Below, piece after piece: positions 26,600-36,711 of a stretch of DNA of 64,000 nt. How positions within the stretch are numbered: the first letter of the stretch is position 1; every line of letters begins with the position of its first letter. Source of the DNA: Clostridia bacterium (lineage in GTDB: Bacteria > Bacillota > DSM-521 > Neomoorellales > Neomoorellaceae); the NCBI GenBank assembly GCA_030154265.1, contig JASKKH010000006.1, positions 1 to 64,000 of the forward strand, read 5' to 3'. Position numbers and translations under genes: made by a program. The notes below the pieces were generated by a model that saw nothing but the letters and a program-made list of their open reading frames with translations, ran no database searches and was not told the DNA's origin.

Positions 26600-27820
26600 T
26601 TGAAATCATCAATGAAGATTCCTTTTGCCGTAATAAGTGCCGTGCCTCTTATAATGGTCTTAGGTAACTCTATGTTAGTTCCTTTATTACCTGTAATCAA
26701 AAACAGCCTAAATGTCAGCCTTTTTCAAGTTAGTCTCTTTATTACTGTTTTCTCCTTGCCAGCTGGATTAGTTATTCCATTTGCTGGTTTCTTATCTGAT
26801 TATTACGGGCGTAAACCTATTATGGCACCAGCACTTATTATTTACGGATTAGGAGGTATATTAGCTGGACTATCAGCATGGTTATTAGCCTCGCCCTATT
26901 ATTTCATCCTCGCAAGTCGTATACTTCAGGGTATTGGTGCGGGAGGAACCTATCAATTAGCAATGGCACTAGCTAGTGATATATTCCAAAGTAATGAGCG
27001 AACTAAAGCTTTAGGCTTGCTTGAAGCTTCAAATGGTTTAGGTAAAGTAGTTAGTCCCATAGCTGGTGCAGCGTTAGGGTTAATAACATGGTTTATACCT
27101 TTTTTTGTTTATGGAATTCTTGCAATTCCAATTGGAATAGCTGTATGGCTTCTTATTAAAGAACCAACCAAAAACAAACAAGAAAAAATGGCCTTTAAAG
27201 CCTATGTTCGTGATTTAGTTAAAATTTTCAAATCCAAAGGCTTAGCTTTAATAAGTTCTATCTTGGCTGGCATGATTGTATTGTTTATTTTGTTCGGTGT
27301 TTTAAGCTACGTCTCAGACGTTTTAGAAGCAAATTATGGAATTGAAGGAATTCGTATTGGTCTACTTATCGCTTTACCTGTTGGCGCTATGACATTAACT
27401 TCATATCTTTCTGGAAGCTATCTTCAGAAAAAAATTGGCAATATCCTTAAAATACTCGTTGTTACTGGTTTAATTGTAGAAACAGTGGCTTTAGTGGTAA
27501 TGGCCTTATTTGATAATATTTATGTATTCTTCCTTGCACTTGTAGCTATGGGTATAGGGTCAGGTATTGTATTGCCGGCCGTCAATACCTTAGTAACAAG
27601 TGTATCTGACAAGGAGCGAGGAGGAATTACCTGTATATATGGCTCTACTCGCTTTTTAGGTGTAGCTTTAGGCCCCCCTGTTTTTGGTTTAACAATGGGT
27701 TTGGGGAAATTACCCATATTTTTTGGAGCAGCAGTATTAGTAGGGGTTATCACATTTTTAACAATAGCATTTATTCAAACTGAAAAAATGTTACCGTCCA
27801 ACTTATTACATGGACATTAA
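26600..27820 (+). CDS. MFS multidrug-type exporter
   Basis: A 406-residue twelve-helix transporter of the major facilitator superfamily. Helix 1 begins IPFAVISAVPLIMVLGNSM; the loop 2-3 signature is GFLSDYYGRKPIM, and RILQGIGAGGTYQLAMAL marks helix 4, as in drug:H+ antiporters. TTG at 26600 is chosen (AAGGAGG eight bases upstream); the longer frame would run across the yqhV-like gene. It is a plus-strand singleton between two minus-strand units and ends at a bidirectional terminator. Substrate unknown. Confidence 0.85.
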   Translation: MKSSMKIPFAVISAVPLIMVLGNSMLVPLLPVIKNSLNVSLFQVSLFITVFSLPAGLVIPFAGFLSDYYGRKPIMAPALIIYGLGGILAGLSAWLLASPYYFILASRILQGIGAGGTYQLAMALASDIFQSNERTKALGLLEASNGLGKVVSPIAGAALGLITWFIPFFVYGILAIPIGIAVWLLIKEPTKNKQEKMAFKAYVRDLVKIFKSKGLALISSILAGMIVLFILFGVLSYVSDVLEANYGIEGIRIGLLIALPVGAMTLTSYLSGSYLQKKIGNILKILVVTGLIVETVALVVMALFDNIYVFFLALVAMGIGSGIVLPAVNTLVTSVSDKERGGITCIYGSTRFLGVALGPPVFGLTMGLGKLPIFFGAAVLVGVITFLTIAFIQTEKMLPSNLLHGH

Positions 27821-27843
27821 AAAAGGACCCGATATGGGTCCTT
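27818..27843 (-). terminator. Bidirectional terminator between MFS gene and phoU
   Basis: AAGGACCC and GGGTCCTT around a five-base loop, with six T following on the minus strand (phoU side). On the plus strand the T-tract is shorter but present, so it can end both converging transcripts. Confidence 0.85.
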
Positions 27844-27845
27844 CT

Positions 27846-28517
27846 CTAATCATTTAATTCTTTTCGCTCACCGGTGGCTAAGTAAATCGCCTCTTCAGCT
27901 ATATTGGTAGAGTGATCAGCTATTCGTTCTAAATATCTCCCTACAAAAAGAATATAAGTTGCTTGTTGAATAGTTTTAGGAGATTCCATCATATATAACA
28001 ATAATTCTCTAAAAACTTGATTATATAAATGATCAACCTGATCATCGGCTTTAGCCACAGTATAGGCTAAATCTACATCTTCTCGAACATAGGCATCAAG
28101 AGATTGTTTGACCATTGTTTGAGATAGCTCCGCCATCCGAGGTATATCAATTAAAGGCTTAATAAAGGGTTGATTTGTAGCTATAATTCGTTTTGTAACC
28201 CGAGAAATATCTACTGCATAATCAGCCATACGTTCTAAATCAGTAATAATTTTAAAACCACTTGCTATTTTTCTTAAATCTTTAGCCATTGGCTGTTGAG
28301 TAGCAAGAAGTTTTAAACATTGATTTTCAATGTCCAATTCCATATCATCAATTATTACGTCACCATTAATTACTTCCGTTGCCTTCTCATTATCCTGTTT
28401 AATAAGGCTTTCAACCGCTTTTGAGATAGTCTGCTCAACAATACTACCCATTCTTAAAATATTTTGTTGTAAATCCTTTAATGAATTCTGAAAACTTTGT
28501 CTTGTGGTAACAGCCAT
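27846..28517 (-). CDS. phoU: Phosphate signalling protein PhoU
   Basis: Links the Pst phosphate transporter to the Pho two-component system and represses the Pho response when phosphate is plentiful. The 223 residues form the usual two three-helix bundles, each with a metal-binding E/DxxxD-type motif (DDMELDIENQC near 50; ADDQVDHLYNQV near 152) and the conserved DLERMADYAVDISR and LERIADHSTNIAEEA. It lies about 90 bases after pstB and shares its PhoP-box promoter. Confidence 0.96.
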   Translation of the reverse strand: MAVTTRQSFQNSLKDLQQNILRMGSIVEQTISKAVESLIKQDNEKATEVINGDVIIDDMELDIENQCLKLLATQQPMAKDLRKIASGFKIITDLERMADYAVDISRVTKRIIATNQPFIKPLIDIPRMAELSQTMVKQSLDAYVREDVDLAYTVAKADDQVDHLYNQVFRELLLYMMESPKTIQQATYILFVGRYLERIADHSTNIAEEAIYLATGERKELND

Positions 28518-28607
28518 ATATTATCACTCCATAGAATTCTTTAAAGTAAATATCTTGCTCTTATAACATTTAATAAAATGGTTTTATTCTGAATTATATA
28601 TACTTTT

Positions 28608-29366
28608 CTAACCAAAACGACCTGTAATATAGTCTTCAGTTTTTTGATCCCTGGGTTTAGTAAATATAATTTCTGTTTCGTCATATTCAACCATTTCCCC
28701 ATTAAGAAAAAACGCCGTATAATCTGAAATACGCGCTGCCTGCTGCATATTATGGGTAACTATCACTATAGTATATTTTTCTTTAATAGTTTGAATTAGC
28801 TCTTCTATTTTAAGGGTAGATATTGGATCCAATGCTGAAGTAGGCTCATCCATTAGTACTATATCAGGTTCTACTGCTAAAAGGCGAGCTATACACAGAC
28901 GTTGCTGCTGACCCCCTGATAATCCTAAAGCCGATTGGTGTAGACGGTCAGAAACCTCATCCCATAAAGCAGCAGCTTTAAGACTTCTCTCAACAATTTC
29001 ATCTAGCTTTGCTTTCTTAGTTATACCATGAATACGTGGCCCATAAGTAACATTATCATAAATTGACATAGGGAAAGGATTAGGACGCTGAAAAACCATG
29101 CCTACCTTTTTGCGTAAATTTACTACATCAACATCAGGATCATATATATTCTGCCCTTCTAAAAATATTTCTCCAGAAACACGAGCCCCTTCAATTAAAT
29201 CATTCAATCGGTTAAGAGTCCGTAAGAAAGTAGATTTTCCACATCCCGAAGGACCAATAAGTGCAGTCACCTTGTTTGCTTTAATTTCCAGATTAATATC
29301 TTTTAAAGCCCAATTATTACCATAGTAAAAGTTAAGGTTATTAATTTTCATTTTTATATCATTCAT
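28608..29366 (-). CDS. pstB: Phosphate ABC transporter ATPase PstB
   Basis: ATPase subunit of the high-affinity phosphate importer. In 252 residues it has Walker [10 protein letters not shown], the PstB-specific [13 protein letters not shown] start, the signature LSGGQQQR, Walker [14 protein letters not shown] and the switch histidine in [14 protein letters not shown] at 29366 is chosen (GAGGGTG six bases upstream). The partners pstS, pstC and pstA are not adjacent, which is unusual; they must be elsewhere if the transporter works. The upstream region carries a PhoP box. Confidence 0.95.
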   Translation of the reverse strand: MNDIKMKINNLNFYYGNNWALKDINLEIKANKVTALIGPSGCGKSTFLRTLNRLNDLIEGARVSGEIFLEGQNIYDPDVDVVNLRKKVGMVFQRPNPFPMSIYDNVTYGPRIHGITKKAKLDEIVERSLKAAALWDEVSDRLHQSALGLSGGQQQRLCIARLLAVEPDIVLMDEPTSALDPISTLKIEELIQTIKEKYTIVIVTHNMQQAARISDYTAFFLNGEMVEYDETEIIFTKPRDQKTEDYITGRFG

Positions 29367-29534
29367 CCAGTTCACCCTCAATCTTTGAGCTGAAAGTCAT
29401 ACGTTGATATAAATAGCTAAATATGAACTGATAGAGTAGTTATTCTATACAATCAAGCCAGAGGATAGTATATCGTATATCTAACGTTTTGGTAACTAGT
29501 TACTGCATTCCATTTATTAAGATATCCCATTAAA

Positions 29535-29540
29535 ATTATA
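29535..29540 (-). promoter_or_regulatory. -10 box of the pstB-phoU promoter
   Basis: TATAAT on the minus strand, ten bases after the last PhoP-box repeat. No good -35 hexamer lies 17 bases upstream, as expected for an activator-dependent Pho promoter. The leader to pstB would be about 160 bases. Confidence 0.6.
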
Positions 29541-29549
29541 ACTTATGGT

Positions 29550-29588
29550 TGTTAAGCAACTATTAGTTAGATGTTAAGTTTCTATTAA
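29550..29588 (-). promoter_or_regulatory. Four-repeat PhoP box
   Basis: On the minus strand four hexamers TTAATA, TTAACA, CTAATA and TTAACA occur, each separated by exactly five bases. This agrees with the Bacillus PhoP consensus of TT(A/C/T)A(C/T)A repeats every 11 bases. It reaches up to the PAP2 stop codon and points at pstB-phoU. Confidence 0.75.
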
Positions 29589-29589
29589 C

Positions 29590-30129
29590 TTATATGGTCA
29601 AGAAATGAACTGTATAAGCAAAAAGAATTCCTACTGTGGCTCCACCTAAAACATCAGAAGGATAATGCATACCAACATAAAGACGACTAAAACCCGTTAA
29701 CCCTGCTGCTGTTATTAAAGGCAGGGTAAACCCAGGGAAATTAAGCGCGAATACAACCGCTAACGAAAAACTAGCAGCAGTATGCCCTGAAGGAAAAGAG
29801 AAATCCTGCCAAGGTTTGGCTAAATAACGAGTCCCTGGCAGGGTAAGATAAGGGCGGTGACGTCTTATCCATCCTTTACTATAATGAACAACAAGGTGAC
29901 TCCCTAATAACGTAAAAAGTGCTTGACATCCAGCCCAACGAGTTTGTTCCCGCCCCATTATCACCATAGTAAGGGAAAGAATTATTACAAAAGCAGCACT
30001 TCCTAAGAAGGTAAACCATGGCATAGCACGATCTAAAAGTGAACACTGTAAACGTTGGTTTACATAACAAAAAATATGGCGTTCCCTTTCATAAAGCCAA
30101 TGTCCCCAACGCCGCAGCCACAAGCTCAA
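29590..30129 (-). CDS. PAP2-family membrane phosphatase
   Basis: A 179-residue membrane phosphatase with about five helices. The three-part PAP2 signature is complete: KGWIRRHRP, FPSGHT and SRLYVGMHYPSD, providing the acid phosphatase active site with the two catalytic histidines. Likely substrates are undecaprenyl pyrophosphate or phosphatidate; sequence cannot decide. It lies between folP and the PhoP box on the same strand. Confidence 0.88.
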   Translation of the reverse strand: MSLWLRRWGHWLYERERHIFCYVNQRLQCSLLDRAMPWFTFLGSAAFVIILSLTMVIMGREQTRWAGCQALFTLLGSHLVVHYSKGWIRRHRPYLTLPGTRYLAKPWQDFSFPSGHTAASFSLAVVFALNFPGFTLPLITAAGLTGFSRLYVGMHYPSDVLGGATVGILFAYTVHFLTI

Positions 30130-30177
30130 CTAGTCCTCTCCCCTTCTTGAAAGTAAAAATATCTGATTTTAAACTAG

Positions 30178-31389
30178 TCAATTATCAAAACTACGTCTTA
30201 CAATTGCATCAGTCATACGACTGACCCTTACCATTTCCTTTACATCATGAACGCGAACAATATCAACACCCTGAGATATTCCTAAGGCTACAGTTGCCGC
30301 TGTACCTTCTACACGCTCAACGGTATCTAGATTTAATGTTTTTCCTATAAAAGATTTACGTGAAGTACCTAAAAGAACTGGTTTGCCCAAAACTTTTAAC
30401 TCTTTTAAACGTGACATTACTTCTAAATTTTGTTCTAAATCTTTCCCAAAACCAATACCCGGGTCAATGATTATCTGGTCTGGGGCTACCCCACTATTCT
30501 CAGCCAGCTCAATACTTTCACGTAAAAATGTAAGAATGTCGAACATTAAATCGTTATAACAAGTATTATTTTGATTATGCATGATAATAATAGGACAGTT
30601 ATACTTAGCACAGACATCCGCCATTTTTTTATCTGCACGACAACCCCAAACATCATTGATTATGTCAACGCCTAAATCTAAAGCACGTAAAGCAATATCA
30701 GCTTTATAAGTATCAACTGAAATAGGTACTTTAATTTCATTTACTAAGCGCTTTAGAACAGACTCCAAACGTCGCCATTCTTCTTCTGCTTCAACAGGTA
30801 CATGACCTGGACGTGTAGATTCTCCTCCTACATCGATAATATCTGCACCCTCAGCAACAAGTTTGTGAGCATGTTCTACTGCTGCACCAGCATCGTAATA
30901 AAGACCACCATCAGAAAATGAATCTGGTGTTACGTTAACAATTCCCATTACATATGTACGCTTACCTAATAATAAAGAATTTCCTCGTTGACATTTAATT
31001 TCTCTATATCCTTCCATCTCCCATTTGCTTAGAGATGCTTTAATAGTAGTAGCTAATTTCCCTAAACCAAACCCTTGTTTATGTAATTTTTCTGACAATA
31101 TCTCAAGTTGACGTTTTGTGCCAAAAAGTAGGACATCAGTCTTATCTATAGACCAGTCTGCTACCCCGGCTGCCATAGCTGCTTCTCCGCCCCGAGCCAA
31201 TATTTCTTGCTTTAAAATATTTGCTGCCTTCGATGGTACATCTTTAAGCTTTATACTATAGTTAAAAGCCTTGGGTAACATTAACTTAATTCCGTATTCG
31301 TCAACGCCAATTTGCTCCATTAATTTTTGGGCCATCTTTTCATCTTTAATATCAATTATCTCTGCTTGATCTTGCCAAGACACTATCAT
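30178..31389 (-). CDS. folP: Dihydropteroate synthase with N-terminal extension
   Basis: Condenses the pterin pyrophosphate with p-aminobenzoate. The 403 residues include an extra N-terminal domain of about 130 residues before the DHPS barrel, which opens with MGIVNVTPDSFSDGG (about 148-162) and continues with DVGGESTRPGH, SVDTYKADIA, NDVWG, DPGIGFGKDLEQN and GTSRKSFIG. Standalone DHPS is about 270-280 residues. The extension shows two alpha/beta-like segments without a known match to me. Start is ATG at 31389 or the GTG two codons later, which fits the AGGAGG spacing better. Confidence 0.93.
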   Translation of the reverse strand: MIVSWQDQAEIIDIKDEKMAQKLMEQIGVDEYGIKLMLPKAFNYSIKLKDVPSKAANILKQEILARGGEAAMAAGVADWSIDKTDVLLFGTKRQLEILSEKLHKQGFGLGKLATTIKASLSKWEMEGYREIKCQRGNSLLLGKRTYVMGIVNVTPDSFSDGGLYYDAGAAVEHAHKLVAEGADIIDVGGESTRPGHVPVEAEEEWRRLESVLKRLVNEIKVPISVDTYKADIALRALDLGVDIINDVWGCRADKKMADVCAKYNCPIIIMHNQNNTCYNDLMFDILTFLRESIELAENSGVAPDQIIIDPGIGFGKDLEQNLEVMSRLKELKVLGKPVLLGTSRKSFIGKTLNLDTVERVEGTAATVALGISQGVDIVRVHDVKEMVRVSRMTDAIVRRSFDN

Positions 31390-31462
31390 GTCCTCCTAAA
31401 AACAATAAATTATCAAAAGAATTGATTTTTTAAATTAATTATATCACTAAGGTATACATAAT

Positions 31463-31495
31463 AAAAACCCCACCCCCAAAAGGGTAGGGTTTTTT
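31463..31495 (-). terminator. Terminator of fhs
   Basis: AACCCTACCC pairs with GGGTGGGGTT (one mismatch), followed on the minus strand by TTTTTATT. It lies immediately after the fhs stop codon. Confidence 0.8.
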
Positions 31496-31499
31496 ATTT

Positions 31500-33179
31500 T
31501 TAGAACAAGCCGGTAATAACTCCCTCTTCATTAATATCAATATTACATGCAGCTGGGCGTTTGGGTAAACCAGGCATAGTCATTATTGCCCCTGTGATAG
31601 GAACAAGAAAACCAGCTCCTGCTGATAACCTTACTTCGCGTACTGTTATAGTGAAATTACGTGGACGACCCAATTTTGTCGCGTCATCCGATAAGGAGTA
31701 CTGGGTTTTTGCCATTACAACAGGTAAATTCCCATAACCCATTGCCTCATATTGTTGGATAGCCTTGTCTGCTGCTGGTGTATAGTTAACCCCATCTGCA
31801 CCATAAATCTCGGTTGCAATTTTGTTTATCTTTTCCTTAGTACTTAACTCTAAATCATAAAGCACTTTGAATTCTGAAGGTTTATTTTCAATAGTGCTGA
31901 GTACCTTTTTAGCTAATTCCAGGCCACCTTCGCCACCTTTTGCCCATACTTCTGACAGAGCAACTTCAACACCTGCTTCGTCGCATAATTCGTAAAGCAA
32001 TTTAAGCTCAGCTTCAGTATCAGTTGGAAAGACATTAATTGCTACTACAGCCGGAACGCCAAATTTGGCAATATTTTTAATATGTTTATCCAGATTTTCG
32101 AATCCTTTTCTTAACGCCTCAAGGTTCTCTTCAGCTAGTTCTGTTTTAGGAACTCCACCATGCATCTTTAACGCCCGAATAGTCGCAACTATAACTGCAG
32201 CATCAGGTTTAAAACCAGCATAACGGCATTTTACGTCAAAGAATTTCTCTGCCCCCAAGTCAGCTCCAAAGCCGGCCTCTGTAACTACATAGTCTGCTAA
32301 TTTCAATGCTGTCTTAGTAGCAGTAATACTGTTACATCCATGAGCGATATTAGCAAATGGACCTCCATGAATAAAGGCAGGTGTATTTTCTAATGTTTGT
32401 ACCAAATTAGGTTTAATTGCATCTTTCATAAGAAGAGCCATGGACCCATGTGCTTCTAAGTCTCCAGCTGTAACTGGTTTACCTTCATAAGTATAGCCAA
32501 TAACAATGCGGCTAAATCTCTCTTTTAGATCCATTAAATCGCTTGCCAAACATAAGCAAGCCATTACTTCAGAAGCAACAGAAATATCAAATCCTGTTTC
32601 TCTAGGTACACCATTAACTTTACCACCAAGGCCAATAACTGTATATCTTAATGCACGGTCATTTAGATCAATTACTCTACGCCAGGTAACTGTCCGGGGA
32701 TCAATATTAAGCTGATTACCTTGTTGAAGATGGTTATCTATCATAGCTGCTAATAGGTTATTAGCATATGTAACAGCATGAATGTCACCGGTAAAATGTA
32801 AGTTAATATCCTCCATGGGCACCACCTGAGCATAACCACCACCGGCAGCACCACCCTTTATACCAAAACTAGGGCCTAATGAAGGCTCCCTTAAACAAAC
32901 CATTACTTTTTTACCTAATCTAGATATTGCATCGGTTAAGCCTACACTGGTAGTTGTCTTTCCTTCTCCAGCCGGAGTAGGAGTAATAGCAGTTACAAGT
33001 ATAAGCTTTCCATTTGGCTTGTCCTCGAGACGCCGATAAACATCCAAGGATATTTTAGCTTTATAGTTACCATAAAGCTCAACTTCATCACTATCAATGC
33101 CTAAACTTTCAGCTATGTCCATTACATTTTGCATTTTAGCAGCTTGTGCAATTTCAATATCAGCCGGAATGTTTGCCAA
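31500..33179 (-). CDS. fhs: Formate--tetrahydrofolate ligase
   Basis: ATP-dependent formation of 10-formyl-THF from formate; in acetogens and related Clostridia this is the entry to the methyl branch of the Wood-Ljungdahl pathway, in others it feeds purine synthesis. The 559 residues match the family; the ATP site is seen as [17 protein letters not shown] and the conserved [15 protein letters not shown] and [12 protein letters not shown]. It is followed by a terminator and preceded by a small hypothetical gene and niaR. Confidence 0.97.
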   Translation of the reverse strand: MANIPADIEIAQAAKMQNVMDIAESLGIDSDEVELYGNYKAKISLDVYRRLEDKPNGKLILVTAITPTPAGEGKTTTSVGLTDAISRLGKKVMVCLREPSLGPSFGIKGGAAGGGYAQVVPMEDINLHFTGDIHAVTYANNLLAAMIDNHLQQGNQLNIDPRTVTWRRVIDLNDRALRYTVIGLGGKVNGVPRETGFDISVASEVMACLCLASDLMDLKERFSRIVIGYTYEGKPVTAGDLEAHGSMALLMKDAIKPNLVQTLENTPAFIHGGPFANIAHGCNSITATKTALKLADYVVTEAGFGADLGAEKFFDVKCRYAGFKPDAAVIVATIRALKMHGGVPKTELAEENLEALRKGFENLDKHIKNIAKFGVPAVVAINVFPTDTEAELKLLYELCDEAGVEVALSEVWAKGGEGGLELAKKVLSTIENKPSEFKVLYDLELSTKEKINKIATEIYGADGVNYTPAADKAIQQYEAMGYGNLPVVMAKTQYSLSDDATKLGRPRNFTITVREVRLSAGAGFLVPITGAIMTMPGLPKRPAACNIDINEEGVITGLF

Positions 33180-33270
33180 AGAAAAAACTCCTTTCCCTTA
33201 AAATATTAATTTAGTTTAAAATAAATTCTGTATATTTAAGCATAGAAAAATTAAATAAAAATCTAATTAA

Positions 33271-33603
33271 CTACTCCCTGCTTTTTCGATTACAGGCAGG
33301 CAATTTATCAAGTAACAGTACTTCTTTGCTTACTTCTAACAAAGCCTCTAAAGGAGGGTTATCCAAACTTCCTCCTGTCACAACCACATCAAACCTCTTG
33401 GCTACTGCTTTTATGTTTTCTAATATCCTTAACAAAGGGAAGGCTTTCCAATCATTGACCTCTATTACAACTGCAGCTTTTTGGCTAATGTCTTTCCCCT
33501 TGGCAGAAACTACCTTTTGCCCTTTTTGATTAATTACATAAGCCAGGTGATGAGCTACCCTAACATCATCTGTACTTAAATAAAGAGTATAATGAAAAGA
33601 CAT
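33271..33603 (-). CDS. Hypothetical protein between niaR and fhs
   Basis: A 110-residue soluble protein I do not recognise. It starts with FHYTLYLSTDDVRVAHHLAYV and has beta/alpha alternation (KAAVVIEVND, FDVVVTGGSL, EVLLLDKLPA), like a small Rossmann-type or receiver-like fold without the catalytic Asp pattern. GGGGGAAG lies just before the ATG. It begins 20 bases after niaR and precedes fhs by about 90 bases, so it is probably co-expressed with niaR. No function is proposed. Confidence 0.6.
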   Translation of the reverse strand: MSFHYTLYLSTDDVRVAHHLAYVINQKGQKVVSAKGKDISQKAAVVIEVNDWKAFPLLRILENIKAVAKRFDVVVTGGSLDNPPLEALLEVSKEVLLLDKLPACNRKSRE

Positions 33604-33623
33604 TTTACTTCCCCCATCTTCTT

Positions 33624-34133
33624 CTATTCGAGGAGAAAGCCCTCTTTAGCCAAGGCAGATTCAATGTTGTCTAAAATTTGTCTGCTGGATGCTTCAACTG
33701 TATGTAAATGAACCCCACTATCAGTTAGGGTATATAATGGTTGAGCACCACTATTTTGTAAATCTCTAACGTACTTTTGAACGTCGTACCTAGACGAAAG
33801 CATTAAATAACCCCGAAGTTCCCCATACATGGGATGCTCAATTGATACATCAATAACCTTACCACCATAATCAACCATCAGAATCAGCTCTTTTTCCAAG
33901 CCTTCTAAATCATGTCGGCAAGCAAAAGTACGCTTAAAGCAATCACTACTACCAGGAAGTAAATAACCCTGAGGAGTTGCTAGTATTTCCACTCCAGCTG
34001 CACGCAGAACAGCTATATCCTGAACTATTACTTGCCGACTAACGCCCAAAATCTCAGCTAAATTATTTCCTGTCTGGGGGACTTTACTATTTAAAAGTTC
34101 TTTTATTTTCCTGCGCCTTTCCTCAGTTTTCAT
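33624..34133 (-). CDS. niaR: NiaR/YrxA family NAD biosynthesis repressor
   Basis: A 169-residue repressor with an N-terminal winged HTH (residues 1-60, NLAEILGVSRQVIVQDIAVLR) and a C-terminal 3H domain, named for three conserved histidines; CRHDLEG, IEHPMYGELRG and VHLHTVEA show them. In Bacillus and Clostridia it senses nicotinic acid and represses NAD genes. No nad or nia gene is next to it here, so its targets lie elsewhere. Confidence 0.9.
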   Translation of the reverse strand: MKTEERRRKIKELLNSKVPQTGNNLAEILGVSRQVIVQDIAVLRAAGVEILATPQGYLLPGSSDCFKRTFACRHDLEGLEKELILMVDYGGKVIDVSIEHPMYGELRGYLMLSSRYDVQKYVRDLQNSGAQPLYTLTDSGVHLHTVEASSRQILDNIESALAKEGFLLE

Positions 34134-34236
34134 AATACACCGAAACCCCTAATCAACAAGGAATAGGAAATTAGTTAGTACAATTTATTATAAACTTATT
34201 GGTAAAAACGGTTAATACTTTTTAAAAATAATTTTA

Positions 34237-34261
34237 AAAAAAAGGCCAATTTGGCCTTTTT
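34237..34261 (-). terminator. Terminator of ndk
   Basis: AAAGGCCAA and TTGGCCTTT pair perfectly, followed on the minus strand by eight T in total. Directly at the ndk stop codon. Confidence 0.85.
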
Positions 34262-34682
34262 ATTCCCCAATTTCTTCCTGGGTAAAATAGATATCAATTT
34301 CACGTGATGCACTTGAGGCAGAATCAGCCCCATGAATAACGTTTTCCCCTATTTCTGTTGCATAATCACCTCGGATTGTCCCCGGTTCTGCTTCTATAGG
34401 ATTGGTAGCACCCATCAACTTTCTCAAACCGGTTATAACATCTTTCCCTTCCAAGACCATAGCAACAACAGGTCCTGAAGTTATGTGATTAATTAGTTCC
34501 TCATAAAATGGTTTGCCCTGATGTTCTGCATAATGTTTTGCTGCCATTTCACGAGTCATCTTTAACATCTTTAATGCAACAATTCGATAGCCCTTATTTT
34601 CTAAACGATTTAGAATGGCTCCAATAAGACCTCTTTGGACGCCTTCGGGTTTAATCATGCAAAAAGTTCGCTCCACTACCAT
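34260..34682 (-). CDS. ndk: Nucleoside diphosphate kinase
   Basis: Transfers the gamma phosphate between nucleoside triphosphates and diphosphates through a phosphohistidine. The 140 residues contain [18 protein letters not shown] and the active-site segment [12 protein letters not shown] with the catalytic histidine (about residue 117). Slight departure from the usual HGSDS. It overlaps the ftsH stop by seven bases, so it is the last cistron of the ftsH transcript. Confidence 0.96.
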   Translation of the reverse strand: MVVERTFCMIKPEGVQRGLIGAILNRLENKGYRIVALKMLKMTREMAAKHYAEHQGKPFYEELINHITSGPVVAMVLEGKDVITGLRKLMGATNPIEAEPGTIRGDYATEIGENVIHGADSASSASREIDIYFTQEEIGE

Positions 34683-36622
34683 ACTCCTTTCAGATTTTGT
34701 AAATATGTTAACTTTATTAGCAGATCGTTAGAACCACCAGATTTATCATTATTTTTGGGTCCCTTCATATCTGCTGGTAAGCTATTTCCATCTCGCTTTT
34801 CTGAATGATGGTGGTTTTGTTTATTATAGCTCTCAATAATATTTGTAAATTCCTCTGCTTCTAGAGTTTCCCTTTCCATTAATGCTTTAGCTATAAGGTG
34901 TAATTCTGTTAAATGTTTATTAATTAATTCTTTAGCTTTATTATAGCTCTCATCAATAATCCGACGGGCTTCTTTATCTATTGAGAAGGCTACTGCTTCA
35001 CTATAGTTACGGTCTCTTGCAATATCTCGGCCTAAGAAGACAGTCTCTTGTTTTCGCCCAAAGGTTAAAGGCCCCAACTCTTCGGACATACCGTACTCAG
35101 TTATCATTTTTCTTACTAATTCAGTGGCTCGCTCTAAATCATTTTGAGCTCCAGTGCTAATTCCTTTTAGAACTATGTCTTCAGCTACCCTTCCACCTAA
35201 GAGCATTATAACCTGATCAAGTATTTGCGACTTCGTCATATAACGACGGTCTTCTTTAGGTAAAAGTAAAGTATATCCACCCGCACGACCTCGAGGAATT
35301 ATGGAAACTTTATGCAATGGATCGGTATGGGGTAAATAATGTCCTAGAATAGCATGACCAGCCTCATGATAAGCTACCAGTCTCTTTTCATAATCGCTAA
35401 TTACTCGAGATTTCTTTTCCGGACCAGCAATAACTCGCTCAATTGAGTCTTCAAGATCTTCCATTTCAATACTGTGCTTACCTCGACGAGCCGCTAACAA
35501 TGCTGCTTCATTAACAAGGTTTGCTAGATCAGCACCTGTAAAGCCCGGGGTGCGTCGTGCTAAAACATCAAGATCAACGCTATTACTTATTGGTTTACCA
35601 CGAACATGAACCTTTAATATTTCTTTTCTTCCAGCTACATCCGGAACATCAACAACAATCTGGCGATCAAAACGTCCCGGCCTTAAAAGAGCTGGGTCAA
35701 GAATATCTGGCCTATTTGTAGCTGCAATGATTATAATTCCTTCATTAGCATTGAAGCCATCCATTTCTACCAATAATTGGTTTAGGGTTTGTTCACGTTC
35801 ATCGTGGCCACCCCCTAGTCCAGCTCCTCTCTGACGACCAACAGCATCAATTTCATCTATAAAAACGATACAAGGTGAATTTTTCTTAGCCTGTTCAAAA
35901 AGGTCTCGGACACGGGATGCTCCAACTCCGACAAACATTTCTACAAAGTCTGAACCGCTTATACTAAAAAAGGGCACACCAGCTTCACCAGCAACAGCCC
36001 TGGCTAGCAATGTTTTTCCTGTCCCCGGTGGCCCGAAAAGAAGAACCCCTTTGGGAATTTTAGCGCCAAGTTCATTAAACTTACGTGGGTTTTTAAGAAA
36101 TTCAACAACCTCTTCTAATTCTTCTTTTACCTCATCAGCCCCAGCTACATCTCTAAAAGTAACTTTACGTTTTTCATCTGTATGCAGTCGAGCACGGCTC
36201 TTACCGAATTGCATAACACGTGAACCGCCACCCTGTGTCTGTTGCATCATAAAAAATACCAAGCCAGCTAATAAAAGGATGGGTAATATGCTACTTAATA
36301 ATCCCATCCACCACGGTGGTTGAGGCGGTTGTTGGGTCTTGGTAATAACACCTTTTTCGGCGAGCCTTTCCGTTAGTTCTGTAGTGGCTGGTACATTTAC
36401 TATAAACTTAGCATCGTTTTTCAATATACCATCAATCTTTATAATACTGTCCTGAGGTGTTAGAGTAACTTCTCGAACCTGACCCTGATCGACAGCCTGA
36501 TAAAAACGGGTTAAATCCCATTCCTCAGCAGGCCGCTCAGGTGGTGTCGATAATTTAATAACCGAAACAGCAAGCAGCACTATCAAAAGATATATAGCCA
36601 GGTTCTTAAAAATTCGGTTCAA
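34676..36622 (-). CDS. ftsH: ATP-dependent membrane protease FtsH
   Basis: Membrane-anchored AAA+ zinc protease for quality control. The 648 residues show an N-terminal anchor ([13 protein letters not shown]), an extracytoplasmic loop to about residue 110, the second anchor ([18 protein letters not shown]), Walker A GPPGTGKT, Walker [13 protein letters not shown], the SRH region and the zinc site HEAGH. The C-terminal tail of about 45 residues ([11 protein letters not shown] onward) is unusual and ends over the ndk start. TTG at 36622 is chosen with AGAGGAGG eight bases upstream. It follows tilS; hpt, normally between them, is missing. Confidence 0.96.
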   Translation of the reverse strand: MNRIFKNLAIYLLIVLLAVSVIKLSTPPERPAEEWDLTRFYQAVDQGQVREVTLTPQDSIIKIDGILKNDAKFIVNVPATTELTERLAEKGVITKTQQPPQPPWWMGLLSSILPILLLAGLVFFMMQQTQGGGSRVMQFGKSRARLHTDEKRKVTFRDVAGADEVKEELEEVVEFLKNPRKFNELGAKIPKGVLLFGPPGTGKTLLARAVAGEAGVPFFSISGSDFVEMFVGVGASRVRDLFEQAKKNSPCIVFIDEIDAVGRQRGAGLGGGHDEREQTLNQLLVEMDGFNANEGIIIIAATNRPDILDPALLRPGRFDRQIVVDVPDVAGRKEILKVHVRGKPISNSVDLDVLARRTPGFTGADLANLVNEAALLAARRGKHSIEMEDLEDSIERVIAGPEKKSRVISDYEKRLVAYHEAGHAILGHYLPHTDPLHKVSIIPRGRAGGYTLLLPKEDRRYMTKSQILDQVIMLLGGRVAEDIVLKGISTGAQNDLERATELVRKMITEYGMSEELGPLTFGRKQETVFLGRDIARDRNYSEAVAFSIDKEARRIIDESYNKAKELINKHLTELHLIAKALMERETLEAEEFTNIIESYNKQNHHHSEKRDGNSLPADMKGPKNNDKSGGSNDLLIKLTYLQNLKGVW

Positions 36623-36711
36623 AGGGTTAACCTCCTCTTTCCCCACCCTTCACTTATAGGTATATATTGTAACACAGGAAAAATATGAATGCAATTTACG
36701 ATATTTTAATT

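Noticed and set aside
26422-26700. Minus-strand frame of 92 codons over the MFS start
   Set aside because: Shadow of yqhV and the MFS gene; no ribosome site, composition not protein-like.
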